Origin: JALZOC01 sp035758845
GTDB taxonomy: Bacteria > Acidobacteriota > Vicinamibacteria > Vicinamibacterales > 2-12-FULL-66-21
Length of the DNA stretch: 15,681 nt
Direction: 5' to 3'
Assembly: GCA_035758845.1 (NCBI GenBank)
Contig: DASTVZ010000074.1
Span: 1-15,681 of the forward strand
Shown: positions 1 to 8,197 of the stretch, piece by piece
Position numbering within the stretch: position 1 is the first letter of the stretch
How the letters are laid out: each line of letters begins with the position of its first letter
Notes under the pieces: generated by a model
What the model saw: only the letters and a program-made list of their open reading frames with translations
Databases searched by the model: none
What the model was told of the DNA's origin: nothing
Position numbers and translations under genes: made by a program

Positions 1-307
1 GTGTCGCGCGCGATTCCCGTACCAGCTTCTGGCCGTACACGTCGTACTTGTTGCGGCTTTCGGCGCCGAAAGTGAATCGAGCCTCACGCCGCGGTGGCGG
101 ACTCACTCGCGTAATCACCAACGTCGTCTCGGTCTGCGTAACCAAGGCCTCTGTTCCGAACCAGAACTGGTCGTACGCCTGGCGCTGCGGACTGATGGAG
201 GTGAGCACCCAATGACCGGCGAAGGAGGGTGACGGCTGCGTACTTGCGGCGACGGCTGCGGCAACAACAACTGTGCCTGCGAGGAGCCATCGGACTCGGA
301 TCTTCAT
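1..307 (-). CDS. Secreted protein of unknown function, C-terminus missing
   Basis: An open frame of 102 codons starts with ATG at 307 and runs off the left edge, so the C-terminal part is not seen. Residues 1-21 form a typical signal peptide: basic MKIRVR, then a hydrophobic run LLAGTVVVAAAVAA. The mature part begins near TQPSPSFAGHW and is rich in aromatic and beta-forming residues (FAGHWVLTS, DQFWFGTEALVTQTETTLVI), which suggests a small secreted beta-structured protein. I do not recognise a family; the FAGHW opening resembles many lipocalin-like secreted hypotheticals of acidobacteria, which is only an impression. It lies 21 bases downstream of the DUF1080 gene on the same strand and is probably cotranscribed with it. 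I see no good Shine-Dalgarno before the ATG. Confidence 0.7.
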   Translation of the reverse strand, partial: MKIRVRWLLAGTVVVAAAVAASTQPSPSFAGHWVLTSISPQRQAYDQFWFGTEALVTQTETTLVITRVSPPPRREARFTFGAESRNKYDVYGQKLVRESRAT

Positions 308-328
308 GCTGACACGTGACCGGTTGAT

Positions 329-1156
329 CTAGGTCAACTTCTTGACCCACATATTGCGCACGGACACCTTCGTCGTCGCTTCGATCTCGATGCCAAACTG
401 TCCGGCCTGATTGTTCGACGACTCAGGATCGTCGTCGATCATCACGGCCATCAGTTGACCATTGAGGATGTGAAGGAAAGTTCCGCCGCGCGCAATCACC
501 GTGTACTGGTTCCAATCGTTCTGGCGCACAACGTTGCCGAGGGCTTCGCGATCGGCGATATTGCCCATTAGTCGCTTGCTCTTTGCCCCGAACCCTTCGA
601 CGACTTGTCCACGCCACGCGAGGATTCGCATCGGCGTGTTCTCCGAGTAGAACTGCCCCGTGTAGACACGGCTTGGCCAGAAGTCGGCCTGCGGCCCGGT
701 CATCATCCAATTGAGATTGACCGGTCCGACATTTGCCGTGACGTTCGCAGGTATATTCGCGAGCCAGGGTAATCCCGTCTTGCTGCGGTATTGAATGCCG
801 CTGCCGCCGCTGCCCTCGATTTTGATCTCGAACTTGAGGGTGAAATCCTTCGCCTCGAGATTTCGATACGCGATGTAGCTGTTGCCGCTTGGATTGGCGG
901 GTGTCGATTCACCGACGATCGCGCCGTCCTCGACGCGCCAGAATTTCGGATTGCCGTCCCATCCCTTCAAGCTCACGCCATCGAACAGGGAAACGTAGCC
1001 TTCGTGATCGTTGAAATCCATCGGGCTCGGTTCGGTGAAGGCCATGCCTCGTCCGCGACCTTGCGCCGGTGTGGTCGGGGCCTGTGAGTGAATGGGAAGG
1101 CCAAGGAGTAGGCCGATTCCGAGACCGAGCACACCTGTTCTCAACGGTCGATCCAT
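329..1156 (-). CDS. Secreted DUF1080 protein, 3-keto-disaccharide hydrolase family
   Basis: A 275-residue protein with an N-terminal signal peptide (basic MDRPLRTG, hydrophobic core to about residue 22, likely cleavage after HSQA). The rest matches the DUF1080/PF06439 fold, a jelly-roll related to concanavalin-like lectins. Visible hallmarks are YVSLFDGVSLKGW at 54-66, FWRVEDGAIVGES at 72-84, the strand FTLKFEIKIEGSGGSGIQYR at 105-124, and a C-terminal LNG followed by GQFGIEIEATTKVSVRNMWVKKL. Some family members hydrolyse 3-keto-glycosides in the periplasm of glycan-degrading bacteria; many others are uncharacterised, so substrate and activity here are inferred. It starts 24 bases after the radical SAM gene, suggesting one transcript. 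GGGAGAG lies just upstream of the ATG on the minus strand. Confidence 0.88.
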   Translation of the reverse strand: MDRPLRTGVLGLGIGLLLGLPIHSQAPTTPAQGRGRGMAFTEPSPMDFNDHEGYVSLFDGVSLKGWDGNPKFWRVEDGAIVGESTPANPSGNSYIAYRNLEAKDFTLKFEIKIEGSGGSGIQYRSKTGLPWLANIPANVTANVGPVNLNWMMTGPQADFWPSRVYTGQFYSENTPMRILAWRGQVVEGFGAKSKRLMGNIADREALGNVVRQNDWNQYTVIARGGTFLHILNGQLMAVMIDDDPESSNNQAGQFGIEIEATTKVSVRNMWVKKLT

Positions 1157-1180
1157 ACATCTCTCCCGGGTGAATTGCTG

Positions 1181-2746
1181 TCAGGACTCTGCGGCAAGCG
1201 GACGGTGCTGAAGGACGCGAGCGCCAGACTCCACTCTCGCAACCGGATCGGGCCAATCGAGATAATTCCGCTCCCGATCGCGAATCGCTTTGTAGCGGCG
1301 AAAGACGCTTCGGCTGTTTTCCAATCCGAGGACGGATTTCCAGCCCGTGCCCCTGAAGGTGTGCGCCATCATGCGATGCACGTGCCGCAGGACGAACCAG
1401 GGATCGTGGCGCAAGACCGCGGGAAGATGACGCACCTTCATCCAGCGCTCGGCCTTCCACCGCATGAACTCGATCTCTTCCGATGACAGATGCGCGCTGC
1501 GCGTGACCGCCGTCGTCCCGTCGTATTCTTCGACGCGAGAGTTGACCACGAGCCCGCGCGCTTCGAAGTCTTTGGTCATCGGCGTACCGGGATACGGTGT
1601 CGGATGCTGAATGTAGGGCCAGTCGACATATTTCTTCGCGAACTCGAGGTTCGCCGAAATCGATTCACGGCGGTCGTCCGGATTGCCGACGATCAAGCCG
1701 CCGACGACGAGCATTCCGTGCTGATGCAGGATATCGACGGCGGCGACGGCCGTGTTCGTGCGTCGACCTTCATGATGCCTGCTGTTTTTCGATCGCGCCT
1801 TGAGAAACGCGAGATCCTCGTCGAGGATGTTCTCGATGCCGAGAAACACGTAGCGAAAACCTGCCTGGCGCATCAGCGGTGCAAGCCGCTGGCCGTGCGC
1901 CGCGATTGACGCGGTCATCGCCTGAACGAGGTAGTCGATGCGATTCAGACCGGCGCGGATGATCGCCGTGCAGATCTCCTCGAATCGGTGGACATCGAGG
2001 GTGATGTTGTCGTCGACGATGAAGATGCTGCGGGCACCGCGCGCCGCGGCATCGCGGATATCCGCGATGACACGATCGATCGGGAACCGGTGAAAATTCC
2101 GTCCGCGCATTTCGATAATCGAGCAGAAGCTGCAGTCGAACGTGCATCCGCGCGAGGTTTCGATGACGTCGATCTGGCGTCCGAGCATCGTATAGCCGGA
2201 CAGCACGCGCGCGCCGCGGTTGGGGAGATGAATCTCGCCCGCGTCCAGGTGGGTGACCGCACGCTGAGGCGTGCGACGGAATAGTGCGTCATCGCGAAAC
2301 CAGATGCCGTCAACGGTGGATAACGGCCGGTCATCTTCCCACGCGCGAATCAACTCGCGGAGCGTGATGTCACCTTCCCCGCGGACGATTACGTCGACGC
2401 CGATCGCCGGATCCGTCCACGCCTCGGGCGCGAGGCTCGGATCGTAGCCACCAACAACGATGCGAACGTTGGGCGCGAGCGCTCGGACGAGCGCAATGAT
2501 CCGGCGCGCGGTCGAACGCTGGAAGGTCATTACCGACAAACCGACGACATCGGGGTGAATCTCACCAACCAGCCGCTCAATCGTGTCACGAACCGACGAC
2601 TGAGCCAGGACGAGATCGGCAACCGCCACTCGATGATGCGGGTCGACATTCCCAGCCAGCGAGGCGAGCGCCCCGTTCGGCATCCGGATGGTCAAAGTCG
2701 GCGTGTGCTCGAATGAATCGGGCATCGAGAGAAGCAAAATGTTCAC
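1181..2746 (-). CDS. B12-binding-type radical SAM protein
   Basis: A 521-residue protein. Residues 1-140 look like a cobalamin-binding Rossmann domain (MNILLLSMPD, then DVVGLSVMTFQRSTARRII and RIVVGGYDPSLAPEAW, then DVIVRGEGDITLREL). The radical SAM domain follows, with the cluster motif CTFDCSFC (CxxxCxxC) at 201-208 inside ETSRGCTFDCSFCS, and FIVDDNITLD and YVFLGIEN further on. The last 100 residues are basic and helical, without a domain I recognise. Such proteins use a [4Fe-4S] cluster, S-adenosylmethionine and often cobalamin for methylations or rearrangements; the substrate cannot be read from sequence. A strict DxHxxG cobalamin motif is not obvious. The GTG start at 2746 is supported by GGAGG four bases upstream. 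It heads a leftward group with the DUF1080 gene and the partial secreted gene, and diverges from adk. Confidence 0.9.
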   Translation of the reverse strand: MNILLLSMPDSFEHTPTLTIRMPNGALASLAGNVDPHHRVAVADLVLAQSSVRDTIERLVGEIHPDVVGLSVMTFQRSTARRIIALVRALAPNVRIVVGGYDPSLAPEAWTDPAIGVDVIVRGEGDITLRELIRAWEDDRPLSTVDGIWFRDDALFRRTPQRAVTHLDAGEIHLPNRGARVLSGYTMLGRQIDVIETSRGCTFDCSFCSIIEMRGRNFHRFPIDRVIADIRDAAARGARSIFIVDDNITLDVHRFEEICTAIIRAGLNRIDYLVQAMTASIAAHGQRLAPLMRQAGFRYVFLGIENILDEDLAFLKARSKNSRHHEGRRTNTAVAAVDILHQHGMLVVGGLIVGNPDDRRESISANLEFAKKYVDWPYIQHPTPYPGTPMTKDFEARGLVVNSRVEEYDGTTAVTRSAHLSSEEIEFMRWKAERWMKVRHLPAVLRHDPWFVLRHVHRMMAHTFRGTGWKSVLGLENSRSVFRRYKAIRDRERNYLDWPDPVARVESGARVLQHRPLAAES

Positions 2747-2750
2747 GGCG

Positions 2751-2755
2751 CCTCC
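2751..2755 (-). promoter_or_regulatory. Ribosome binding site of the radical SAM gene
   Basis: The plus strand reads CCTCC, giving a perfect GGAGG on the minus strand four bases before the GTG at 2746. It decides for this GTG over the in-frame ATG that follows seven codons later. Confidence 0.7.
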
Positions 2756-2900
2756 GAGACGGTTGGGCCAGCTGGCGCGCGGCCGATTCGACTCGGATCA
2801 TAAGCCCAATGCACGTCCCATGTCACAATGTCGGGGCGTGTCGTTGGAGAATTCTCATTCAGAGTCAAGCGTGACCACAGGTTCAGGCCGGCCGGCATCG

Positions 2901-3566
2901 ATGGCGCCTGTCAACGTCGTGCTGATCGGTCCCCCAGGAAGCGGAAAAGGTACCCAGGCGGTCCGGCTGGCTGAGCGATACGGCATCCCGCACATTTCCA
3001 CCGGCGAGATCCTTCGATCGGCAGTACGCGCCGGGACCGAACTTGGGCGGCAGGTCGCGGACATCATGGCCAAGGGCTCGCTCGTCAGCGATGAGTTGAT
3101 GACCGACCTCGTCCGAGCACGACTCAAGGAACCGGATGTGGCGCGCGGATTTGTGCTCGATGGTTACCCGCGGACGGTGCCTCAGGCGCAAGCACTCGAT
3201 GCGATGCCGGCAAGCGCGCCGATGATCGTGATCTTGATTGAGGTGCCGGATGCGGAGATCGTGCGCCGGATGGGGACCCGCCGGGTGTGCGACTTGTGCC
3301 GGTTGACGCAATCGGTCGCCGACGCGTTCCATCCCGAGAGCGAGCCGTGCCCCTACTGTGGTGGCACACTCGTTCGCCGTCCCGACGACGAACCGGAGAC
3401 GGTCCGTCGGCGGCTTGCGACATACGCAGAGTACGCGACACCGGTCATCGATCATTACCGCAAGCGCCCCACATTTGGCGTTGTCGATGGCGTCCAGCAT
3501 GCGGACAACGTCGCTGCTGCAATGATCGCGCAAATCGATCGCGCGCGTGCCGCCCGTCAGCCGTAG
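2901..3566 (+). CDS. adk: Adenylate kinase, zinc-binding LID type
   Basis: Cytosolic enzyme that interconverts ATP + AMP and 2 ADP. From the ATG at 2901 the protein has 221 residues, a normal length for long-form bacterial adenylate kinases. The P-loop GPPGSGKGT is at 10-18, the AMP-binding region at about 33-67 (STGEILR), and DGYPRT at 87-92. The LID has four cysteines at 130, 133, 150 and 153 (VCDLC...PCPYC), the structural zinc site known from Gram-positive and many other adenylate kinases. The same frame is open upstream to 2688, with possible starts at 2820, 2838 (GTG) and 2871 (GTG), but none of that N-terminal stretch resembles the family, and 2901 puts the first beta strand at the start as expected. 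No strong Shine-Dalgarno precedes 2901. The gene stands alone rather than in a secY/ribosomal protein operon. Confidence 0.95.
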   Translation: MAPVNVVLIGPPGSGKGTQAVRLAERYGIPHISTGEILRSAVRAGTELGRQVADIMAKGSLVSDELMTDLVRARLKEPDVARGFVLDGYPRTVPQAQALDAMPASAPMIVILIEVPDAEIVRRMGTRRVCDLCRLTQSVADAFHPESEPCPYCGGTLVRRPDDEPETVRRRLATYAEYATPVIDHYRKRPTFGVVDGVQHADNVAAAMIAQIDRARAARQP

Positions 3567-3601
3567 CGCAGGGCTTCAGCTCTGCCTGGACGCTGCGCTA
3601 C
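3563..3601 (+). repeat. REP-like palindrome covering the adk stop codon
   Basis: Perfect 9-base arms GTAGCGCAG (3563-3571) and CTGCGCTAC (3593-3601) surround a 21-base middle. Within and next to the left arm is a second hairpin, CAGGGC-TTCA-GCTCTG (3569-3584), whose six pairs include one G-T wobble. The adk stop codon TAG (3564-3566) lies inside the left arm. There is no T-run after it, so it is not a classic intrinsic terminator. Its form fits short dispersed palindromic elements found between genes in many bacteria; copy number in this genome is unknown. Confidence 0.6.
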
Positions 3602-3635
3602 ACGAAATGATGATGTTGTCGAAGGATCTCGAATC

Positions 3636-4529
3636 ATGACGCGGACCGCAACACTCGCTCTGGATTGTCGATGCACACTTGGCGAAGGCATTGTCTGGTC
3701 ACCGCGACGACGAAGTCTTCTGTGGACTGACATCGAGAAATCCGCGCTCTGGATGTATCGCCCGCACGATAGAGTCACGCGACAGTGGTCACTGCCCGAT
3801 CGGCTGGGATCGTTTGTGTTGTGCGAATCCGGCCGATTGCTGCTCGGTCTCGCGAAGAGCCTCGCCTTCGCCGATCTCGATGCCGCACCAGGCTCGAGCC
3901 TGCCGGTTGTTCCACTCCTTCCAATCGAACCACACACGGCGCGAACCCGCATCAACGACGGGCGAATCGATCGCGCCGGCAACTTCGTGTTCGGCACGAT
4001 GAACGAAGATCATGACGCGCCGAGCGGCAGCTTCTACCAATACTCGTCCAGATCTGGTCTTCGCCGCCTTAATGTCGGCGGTGTCGTCATTCCCAACAGT
4101 ATCTGTTTCAGTGTCGATGGACGGACGATGTATTTCTGCGATTCGCCAACCGGCGTGATCCGGCAATGCGAGTACGATGCGGATTCAGCCGGCGTCGCGA
4201 ACGTGCGGGAATTCACTCGCTATGCCGAGGGACGTGGTTTGCCGGATGGATCGATCGTCGACAGCGAAGGATGTTTGTGGAACGCTGTCTGGGCCGCCGG
4301 CGTGGTGCGACGATTCGATCCGAACGGTCGCCTTCTCCTCGAGATTGCCGTACCCTCCCGTAACCTCACCTGTGCTGCATTTGGCGGCGATTCGCTCGAT
4401 CAACTATTCGTGACCTCGTCGCGGCAGGAGATGAGCGAGCAGCAGCTGCTCGCTGCGCCGGCCGCTGGCGGACTATTCGCCGTTCACCCCGGCGTGCGCG
4501 GCGTTAGCGATACGTTGTTTCGCGACTGA
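3636..4529 (+). CDS. SMP-30/gluconolactonase/LRE family protein
   Basis: A 297-residue six-bladed beta-propeller protein of the SMP-30 (regucalcin/gluconolactonase) family, cytosolic since no signal peptide is seen. The family hydrolyses sugar lactones using one divalent metal. The expected ligands are visible: E17 in LGEGIVW, N154 in IPNSICFS and D204 in LPDGSIVD, with substrate-side residues R105 and N107 in TRINDGR. Blade motifs GNFVFGTM, GLFAVHPG and DGRTMYFCDS are typical. GAAGGA (3621-3626) sits nine bases before the ATG at 3636, supporting the start. It follows adk by 69 bases across the palindromic repeat. Likely substrate is an aldonolactone, but which one cannot be told, and other lactonase or organophosphatase activities occur in the family. 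Confidence 0.92.
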   Translation: MTRTATLALDCRCTLGEGIVWSPRRRSLLWTDIEKSALWMYRPHDRVTRQWSLPDRLGSFVLCESGRLLLGLAKSLAFADLDAAPGSSLPVVPLLPIEPHTARTRINDGRIDRAGNFVFGTMNEDHDAPSGSFYQYSSRSGLRRLNVGGVVIPNSICFSVDGRTMYFCDSPTGVIRQCEYDADSAGVANVREFTRYAEGRGLPDGSIVDSEGCLWNAVWAAGVVRRFDPNGRLLLEIAVPSRNLTCAAFGGDSLDQLFVTSSRQEMSEQQLLAAPAAGGLFAVHPGVRGVSDTLFRD

Positions 4530-4544
4530 GCGGGCAATCGCTCA
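4527..4544 (+). terminator. Possible hairpin at the end of the SMP-30 gene
   Basis: TGAGCG (4527-4532, including the stop codon TGA) and CGCTCA (4539-4544) are perfect 6-base inverted arms around a 6-base loop. No U-tract follows, so termination is only a possibility; it may be a chance stem. Confidence 0.3.
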
Positions 4545-4768
4545 TCACTGATCACTCATCGCACCTCGGTTTCTCAGTCGGATGCGGTCGTCAGCGGAGT
4601 AAACTGTGGATGTACCGAATTTGTTCGGAAACAGCGTCGCCTCAGCTGGCAACAGCTGGGGCGCCATCACAAAACTGAGAATGAATTACGATATCGTCGG
4701 TAACTGAGCCGTTTCTAACAAAACTGGTGTCCTAACTGGGCCTTCGTTTTGCGTGCGGTAAACCATTG
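4530..4768 (+). promoter_or_regulatory. Leader upstream of the penicillin-binding protein gene
   Basis: This 239-base gap is the longest non-coding stretch here and presumably holds the promoter of the operon that follows. AACTG occurs five times (4602, 4673, 4702, 4722, 4734), the last four within 66 bases, and CAGCTGG occurs twice three bases apart (4643-4649 and 4653-4659). No convincing -35/-10 pair, riboswitch or intrinsic terminator is seen. Confidence 0.35.
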
Positions 4769-7156
4769 ATGCTCCCCCGTTTCCCCAAATTCCACTTCGT
4801 TCATCGCGCGCTCGCCGGTCGTCCCCGTCTTGTCGTCGCCTCGGTGTCCGTTCTCGCGCTACTGGTCTTCCTTGCGGGCGGGTGGGGAGCCTGGTTCAGT
4901 TATGAGTTGACCGCAGGGTTACCCGATCGCCAGGCACTCAAGTCGATAGGGGAGATGGCCCAGGCGACGACAATTCTTGACGCCGCGGATAAGCCGGCAT
5001 TTACGATTTTCAAGGAGCAACGTCTCGAGATCCCAATCGAGAGCGTCTCGCCGAACCTGATCAAGGCGGTCATCTCGATCGAGGATCAGCGGTTCTACGA
5101 CCACAGCGGGGTCGACGGGATCCGCATGGCTGCTGCCGTACTTCGTAACATCGAAGCGGGCCGCCGGGCTGAAGGGGGCAGTACCATCACCCAGCAGCTC
5201 GCGCGACAAAGTTTCCTGACCCGCGACAAGACTTATCGACGGAAGCTACAAGAGGTCATTCTTGCCGCATACATTGAGAAGATGTACGACAAGAATGAAA
5301 TCCTCGAGCTGTATCTGAATAAGGTGTACTTCGGCGGCGGGCTCTACGGCGTCGAGGCCGCCTCAAGAGGGTACTTCGCGAAGTCTTCGCACGATCTAAC
5401 GATCGATGAAGCGGCGTTGCTCGCTGGTCTGATCCAGTCGCCGTCGAGCTATGCACCTTCAGTGAACCTCGAACGCGCAATCGCCCGCCGCAACGTCGTC
5501 CTTCAGTCGATGGTGTCCACCGGGTCAATCGACCAGTCGACCGCCGACCGTGCTCGTCGCGCTCCGGTACGGCTCATCAACGGCCTCGAGATCCAAGAGT
5601 CGTCCGGTCTCTACTTTAAAGAGCAGGTCCGTCGCGAGCTCGTGGAGCGATTTGGGTGGCAGCGTGTCTATCAAGGTGGACTGCGGGTTTACACAACTAT
5701 CGATGCTGCCCTGCAACGTTCAGCCGAGACCCTGGTTGAAAAGGGGCTATCGGATATCGAAAAGCGTTCTGGTTACAAGCACCCGAAGCGGGGCAACGCC
5801 GCGGCGGCGAGCGACGCCGGACTTCCGCAGTATCTGCAGGGTGCGCTCGTCGCGATGGATCCGACCAACGGCTACGTGCGCGCGATGGTTGGCGGACGCG
5901 ATTTCAACGAGAGCCGTTTCAATCGCGCGACACAGGCGAAACGTCAGTCTGGATCCGCGTTCAAGCCGTTCGTCTATGCCGCTGCGCTCGAGGGAGGCTA
6001 TTCACCCGCCTCCTTGATCGAGAACCTGGACGCTCCGATCGCGACGCCGCAAGGCGGCTGGGTGCCGGAGGACGAACATTCGTCAGCCACAGCGATGACG
6101 CTGCGGACTGCCTTGCGCACCTCGAGCAATCGCGCAGCGGTGCAACTCCTGAACAGCATCGGCATCAAGACCGCGGTCGGCTACGCGGAGCGACTCGACG
6201 TCGGCACGCCACCGAGTGTGCCGTCGCTTGCGCTCGGTGCAAGCGACGTGACCTTGGTGTCGCTGACGGCCGCATACGGCGCGTTTGCCAACGGTGGAAT
6301 CGTTCGACAGCCGGTGCTGATCAGACGCGTCGAGGACAGCGATGGGCGCGTTCTCTATCAGGACGCAGGAAAGTCGCATCGCGCCGTCAGTGAATCGACG
6401 GCGTTCTTGATGTCCAGTATGCTCGCCGACGTCATCAATGCGGGCACCGCGTATCGTGCCAGACAGTCGGGATTCATGTTGCCGGCAGCGGGGAAGACCG
6501 GAACGACCAACGATTACAACGACGCGTGGTTCATCGGGTTCACGCCACATCTCGTGACTGGCGTGTGGCTCGGATTCGATCAGCCGACGACGATCATCGG
6601 CAATGGGTATGCGGGCGAGCTGGCGGTCCCGATCTGGGGCAACTTCATGAAGGTTGCAACCAAGGGCGACAAGCCCGACTGGTTCAATCGCCCTGCGAAC
6701 GTCGTCGCCGCGAACGTCTGCCGCGTGTCCGGCAAGCTGCCCAACGGCGGCTGCGATCGCGTCGAGGTCGCCAACCGCGACGGTGGCTTGGAAATCCGGT
6801 CGATGATTTACACCGAGTACTTCGTCAAGGGTACGCAGCCGACGGATCTCTGCCCGCTGCATCCGTCGACGAGTTTCATGGACCGTGTTGCCGGCATGTT
6901 CGGCGGCGGCGACTCGAATAAGCCGACCCGCGCGGACGAAGCGGCTCTTCCGCCTGCACAAACCGGAACGGCGGGCACGCATGCACCGGCTCCGCCCCCA
7001 CAGCCACACGTAGAGGAAGCACCGAAGGACGCCCAGGCTGAGGCGCCGCAGAAAAAACGGGGCTTCTGGTCGCGGATTTTCGGTAAAGGCGACAAGAAGC
7101 AGGATCAGAAGGACGAGCAAGAACAGAGAGATCAGAAAAAGAAGAAGGGTGGCTAA
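4769..7156 (+). CDS. mrcA: Class A penicillin-binding protein (PBP1A-like)
   Basis: Bifunctional peptidoglycan glycosyltransferase/DD-transpeptidase, 795 residues from the ATG at 4769 (a TTG lies one codon earlier). A membrane anchor spans about 21-45. The GT51 domain follows, with EDQRFYDHSG carrying the catalytic Glu105, then GGSTITQQLARQ at 137-148 and the EKMYDKNEILELYLNKVYFG segment. The transpeptidase domain has SAFK with nucleophile Ser396, SSN at 452-454 and KTGTT at 576-580. A Cys-containing segment after residue 650 (C651, C662, C695) is common in PBP1A relatives. The last 90 residues are disordered: a Pro/Ala/Thr stretch, then a strongly charged Lys/Asp/Gln tail ending KKKKGG, presumably periplasmic. 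The gene ends inside the start of holB (8-base overlap). No clear Shine-Dalgarno precedes the start. Confidence 0.95.
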   Translation: MLPRFPKFHFVHRALAGRPRLVVASVSVLALLVFLAGGWGAWFSYELTAGLPDRQALKSIGEMAQATTILDAADKPAFTIFKEQRLEIPIESVSPNLIKAVISIEDQRFYDHSGVDGIRMAAAVLRNIEAGRRAEGGSTITQQLARQSFLTRDKTYRRKLQEVILAAYIEKMYDKNEILELYLNKVYFGGGLYGVEAASRGYFAKSSHDLTIDEAALLAGLIQSPSSYAPSVNLERAIARRNVVLQSMVSTGSIDQSTADRARRAPVRLINGLEIQESSGLYFKEQVRRELVERFGWQRVYQGGLRVYTTIDAALQRSAETLVEKGLSDIEKRSGYKHPKRGNAAAASDAGLPQYLQGALVAMDPTNGYVRAMVGGRDFNESRFNRATQAKRQSGSAFKPFVYAAALEGGYSPASLIENLDAPIATPQGGWVPEDEHSSATAMTLRTALRTSSNRAAVQLLNSIGIKTAVGYAERLDVGTPPSVPSLALGASDVTLVSLTAAYGAFANGGIVRQPVLIRRVEDSDGRVLYQDAGKSHRAVSESTAFLMSSMLADVINAGTAYRARQSGFMLPAAGKTGTTNDYNDAWFIGFTPHLVTGVWLGFDQPTTIIGNGYAGELAVPIWGNFMKVATKGDKPDWFNRPANVVAANVCRVSGKLPNGGCDRVEVANRDGGLEIRSMIYTEYFVKGTQPTDLCPLHPSTSFMDRVAGMFGGGDSNKPTRADEAALPPAQTGTAGTHAPAPPPQPHVEEAPKDAQAEAPQKKRGFWSRIFGKGDKKQDQKDEQEQRDQKKKKGG

Positions 7157-8162
7157 GATAGCCTTCCGCGACATTACCGGCCATCGTCTTCTCCTGGAAT
7201 TAATCGCGCGTGCTGCGGTGCGCGGTACGTTGCCGCCGAGCGTCATCTTCGCCGGACCGGAAGGTGTCGGGAAACGACTCGCGGCCGTGTCGCTCGCGCA
7301 GGTCATGAACTGCCTGGCGCTGAAGGGCACGGACGCAGTCGACGCGTGCGGAAAGTGTGCGGCCTGCACGCGCATTGCGCGCGGTGTTCACGCCGATGTT
7401 CTTGTCGTCGAACCCGGCGACACCGGCACGATCAAGATCGATCAGGTCCGCGACGCGGTTGAGCGGTCCGCATACCGCCCTTTTGAAGGGCGGCGGCGTG
7501 TCGTCATCATCGACAATGCGGAGTCGCTGAATGCCGAGGCGCAGAATGCGCTTCTGAAGACGCTCGAGGAGCCGCCCGCCGCTTCGACCTTTGTTCTCGT
7601 CACGTCGCGCCCGGATGTGTTGCTGCCGACCGTCGTGTCGCGATGTCAGCGTCTGCGGTTTGGCCGGCTGGCGCCGGCAGAGATTGCTGAGGTGCTGATC
7701 CGCGATCACGAGTATGCTGAAGCCGACGCTCACGCAGCGGCAGCGCTGTCGGATGGCAGCATCGGACGCGCTCTCGAGGGAGGCACTGACGAGTTCGTAG
7801 ATGCCCGGCAGGCGGCGGCGTCGTTGTTGGAAACGGTCGCAACATCCTCCGATCCGCGGCGCCGGCTGAGCGGCGCGAAAGCACTGACGGGATCGGCGGC
7901 CGGAGGGAGCGATCGTGAGGAACTGGCGCGCAGACTGTACGCGCTTTCATCGATAATTCGAGATCTGGGTGCCCTTCTTTCCCGCGCCGACGAACGCTGT
8001 CTGGCGAACGGCGATCTGCAACCCCTCCTCGAGCGGTTGCGGCGATCGTTCGATTCAGACCGTGTCCTTCGCGCGTTTTCGGCGGTTGATCGTGCGCTGG
8101 CGGCGCTGGACCGGAACGCGAGCCCGAAGATCGTTGCCGACTGGCTGGCGTTTCAGATCTAG
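7149..8162 (+). CDS. holB: DNA polymerase III delta prime subunit
   Basis: A 337-residue clamp-loader subunit of the AAA+ family. It has a P-loop GPEGVGKR at 36-43, a zinc module with C55, C67, C70 and C73 (ACGKCAAC), a Walker B-like VVIIDNAE at 118-125, the segment LNAEAQNALLKTLEEPP, and the SRC motif at 164-166 that serves as the arginine finger of clamp-loader subunits. Length is normal. The GTG at 7149 is the only reasonable start and overlaps the preceding gene by 8 bases, so translational coupling is likely; GAAGAAGG directly abuts it. The PBP1A gene occupies the place where tmk often precedes holB, while ricT downstream matches the holB-ricT order of many bacteria (for example holB-yaaT in Bacillus subtilis). 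The C-terminal half is less conserved, as usual for delta prime. Confidence 0.92.
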   Translation: MAKIAFRDITGHRLLLELIARAAVRGTLPPSVIFAGPEGVGKRLAAVSLAQVMNCLALKGTDAVDACGKCAACTRIARGVHADVLVVEPGDTGTIKIDQVRDAVERSAYRPFEGRRRVVIIDNAESLNAEAQNALLKTLEEPPAASTFVLVTSRPDVLLPTVVSRCQRLRFGRLAPAEIAEVLIRDHEYAEADAHAAAALSDGSIGRALEGGTDEFVDARQAAASLLETVATSSDPRRRLSGAKALTGSAAGGSDREELARRLYALSSIIRDLGALLSRADERCLANGDLQPLLERLRRSFDSDRVLRAFSAVDRALAALDRNASPKIVADWLAFQI

Positions 8163-8197
8163 CGAGCCCCACGACGTCCGCTCATAGAGGCAGACAC

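Noticed and set aside
84..350. Minus-strand 88-codon frame at the left edge
   Set aside because: The overlapping frame starting at 307 has a proper signal peptide and remains open to the edge; the 88-codon frame is Arg-rich and overlaps the DUF1080 gene end.
2688..2900. N-terminal extension of adenylate kinase by up to 71 residues
   Set aside because: The extra part has no resemblance to the family, overlaps the radical SAM gene start, and the ATG at 2901 gives a normal-length enzyme.
6083..7375. Minus-strand open frame of 430 codons across the PBP1A 3' half and the holB start
   Set aside because: It is fully antisense to two clearly conserved genes, has an Arg/Ala/His-rich composition typical of shadow frames in GC-rich DNA, and shows no known domain.
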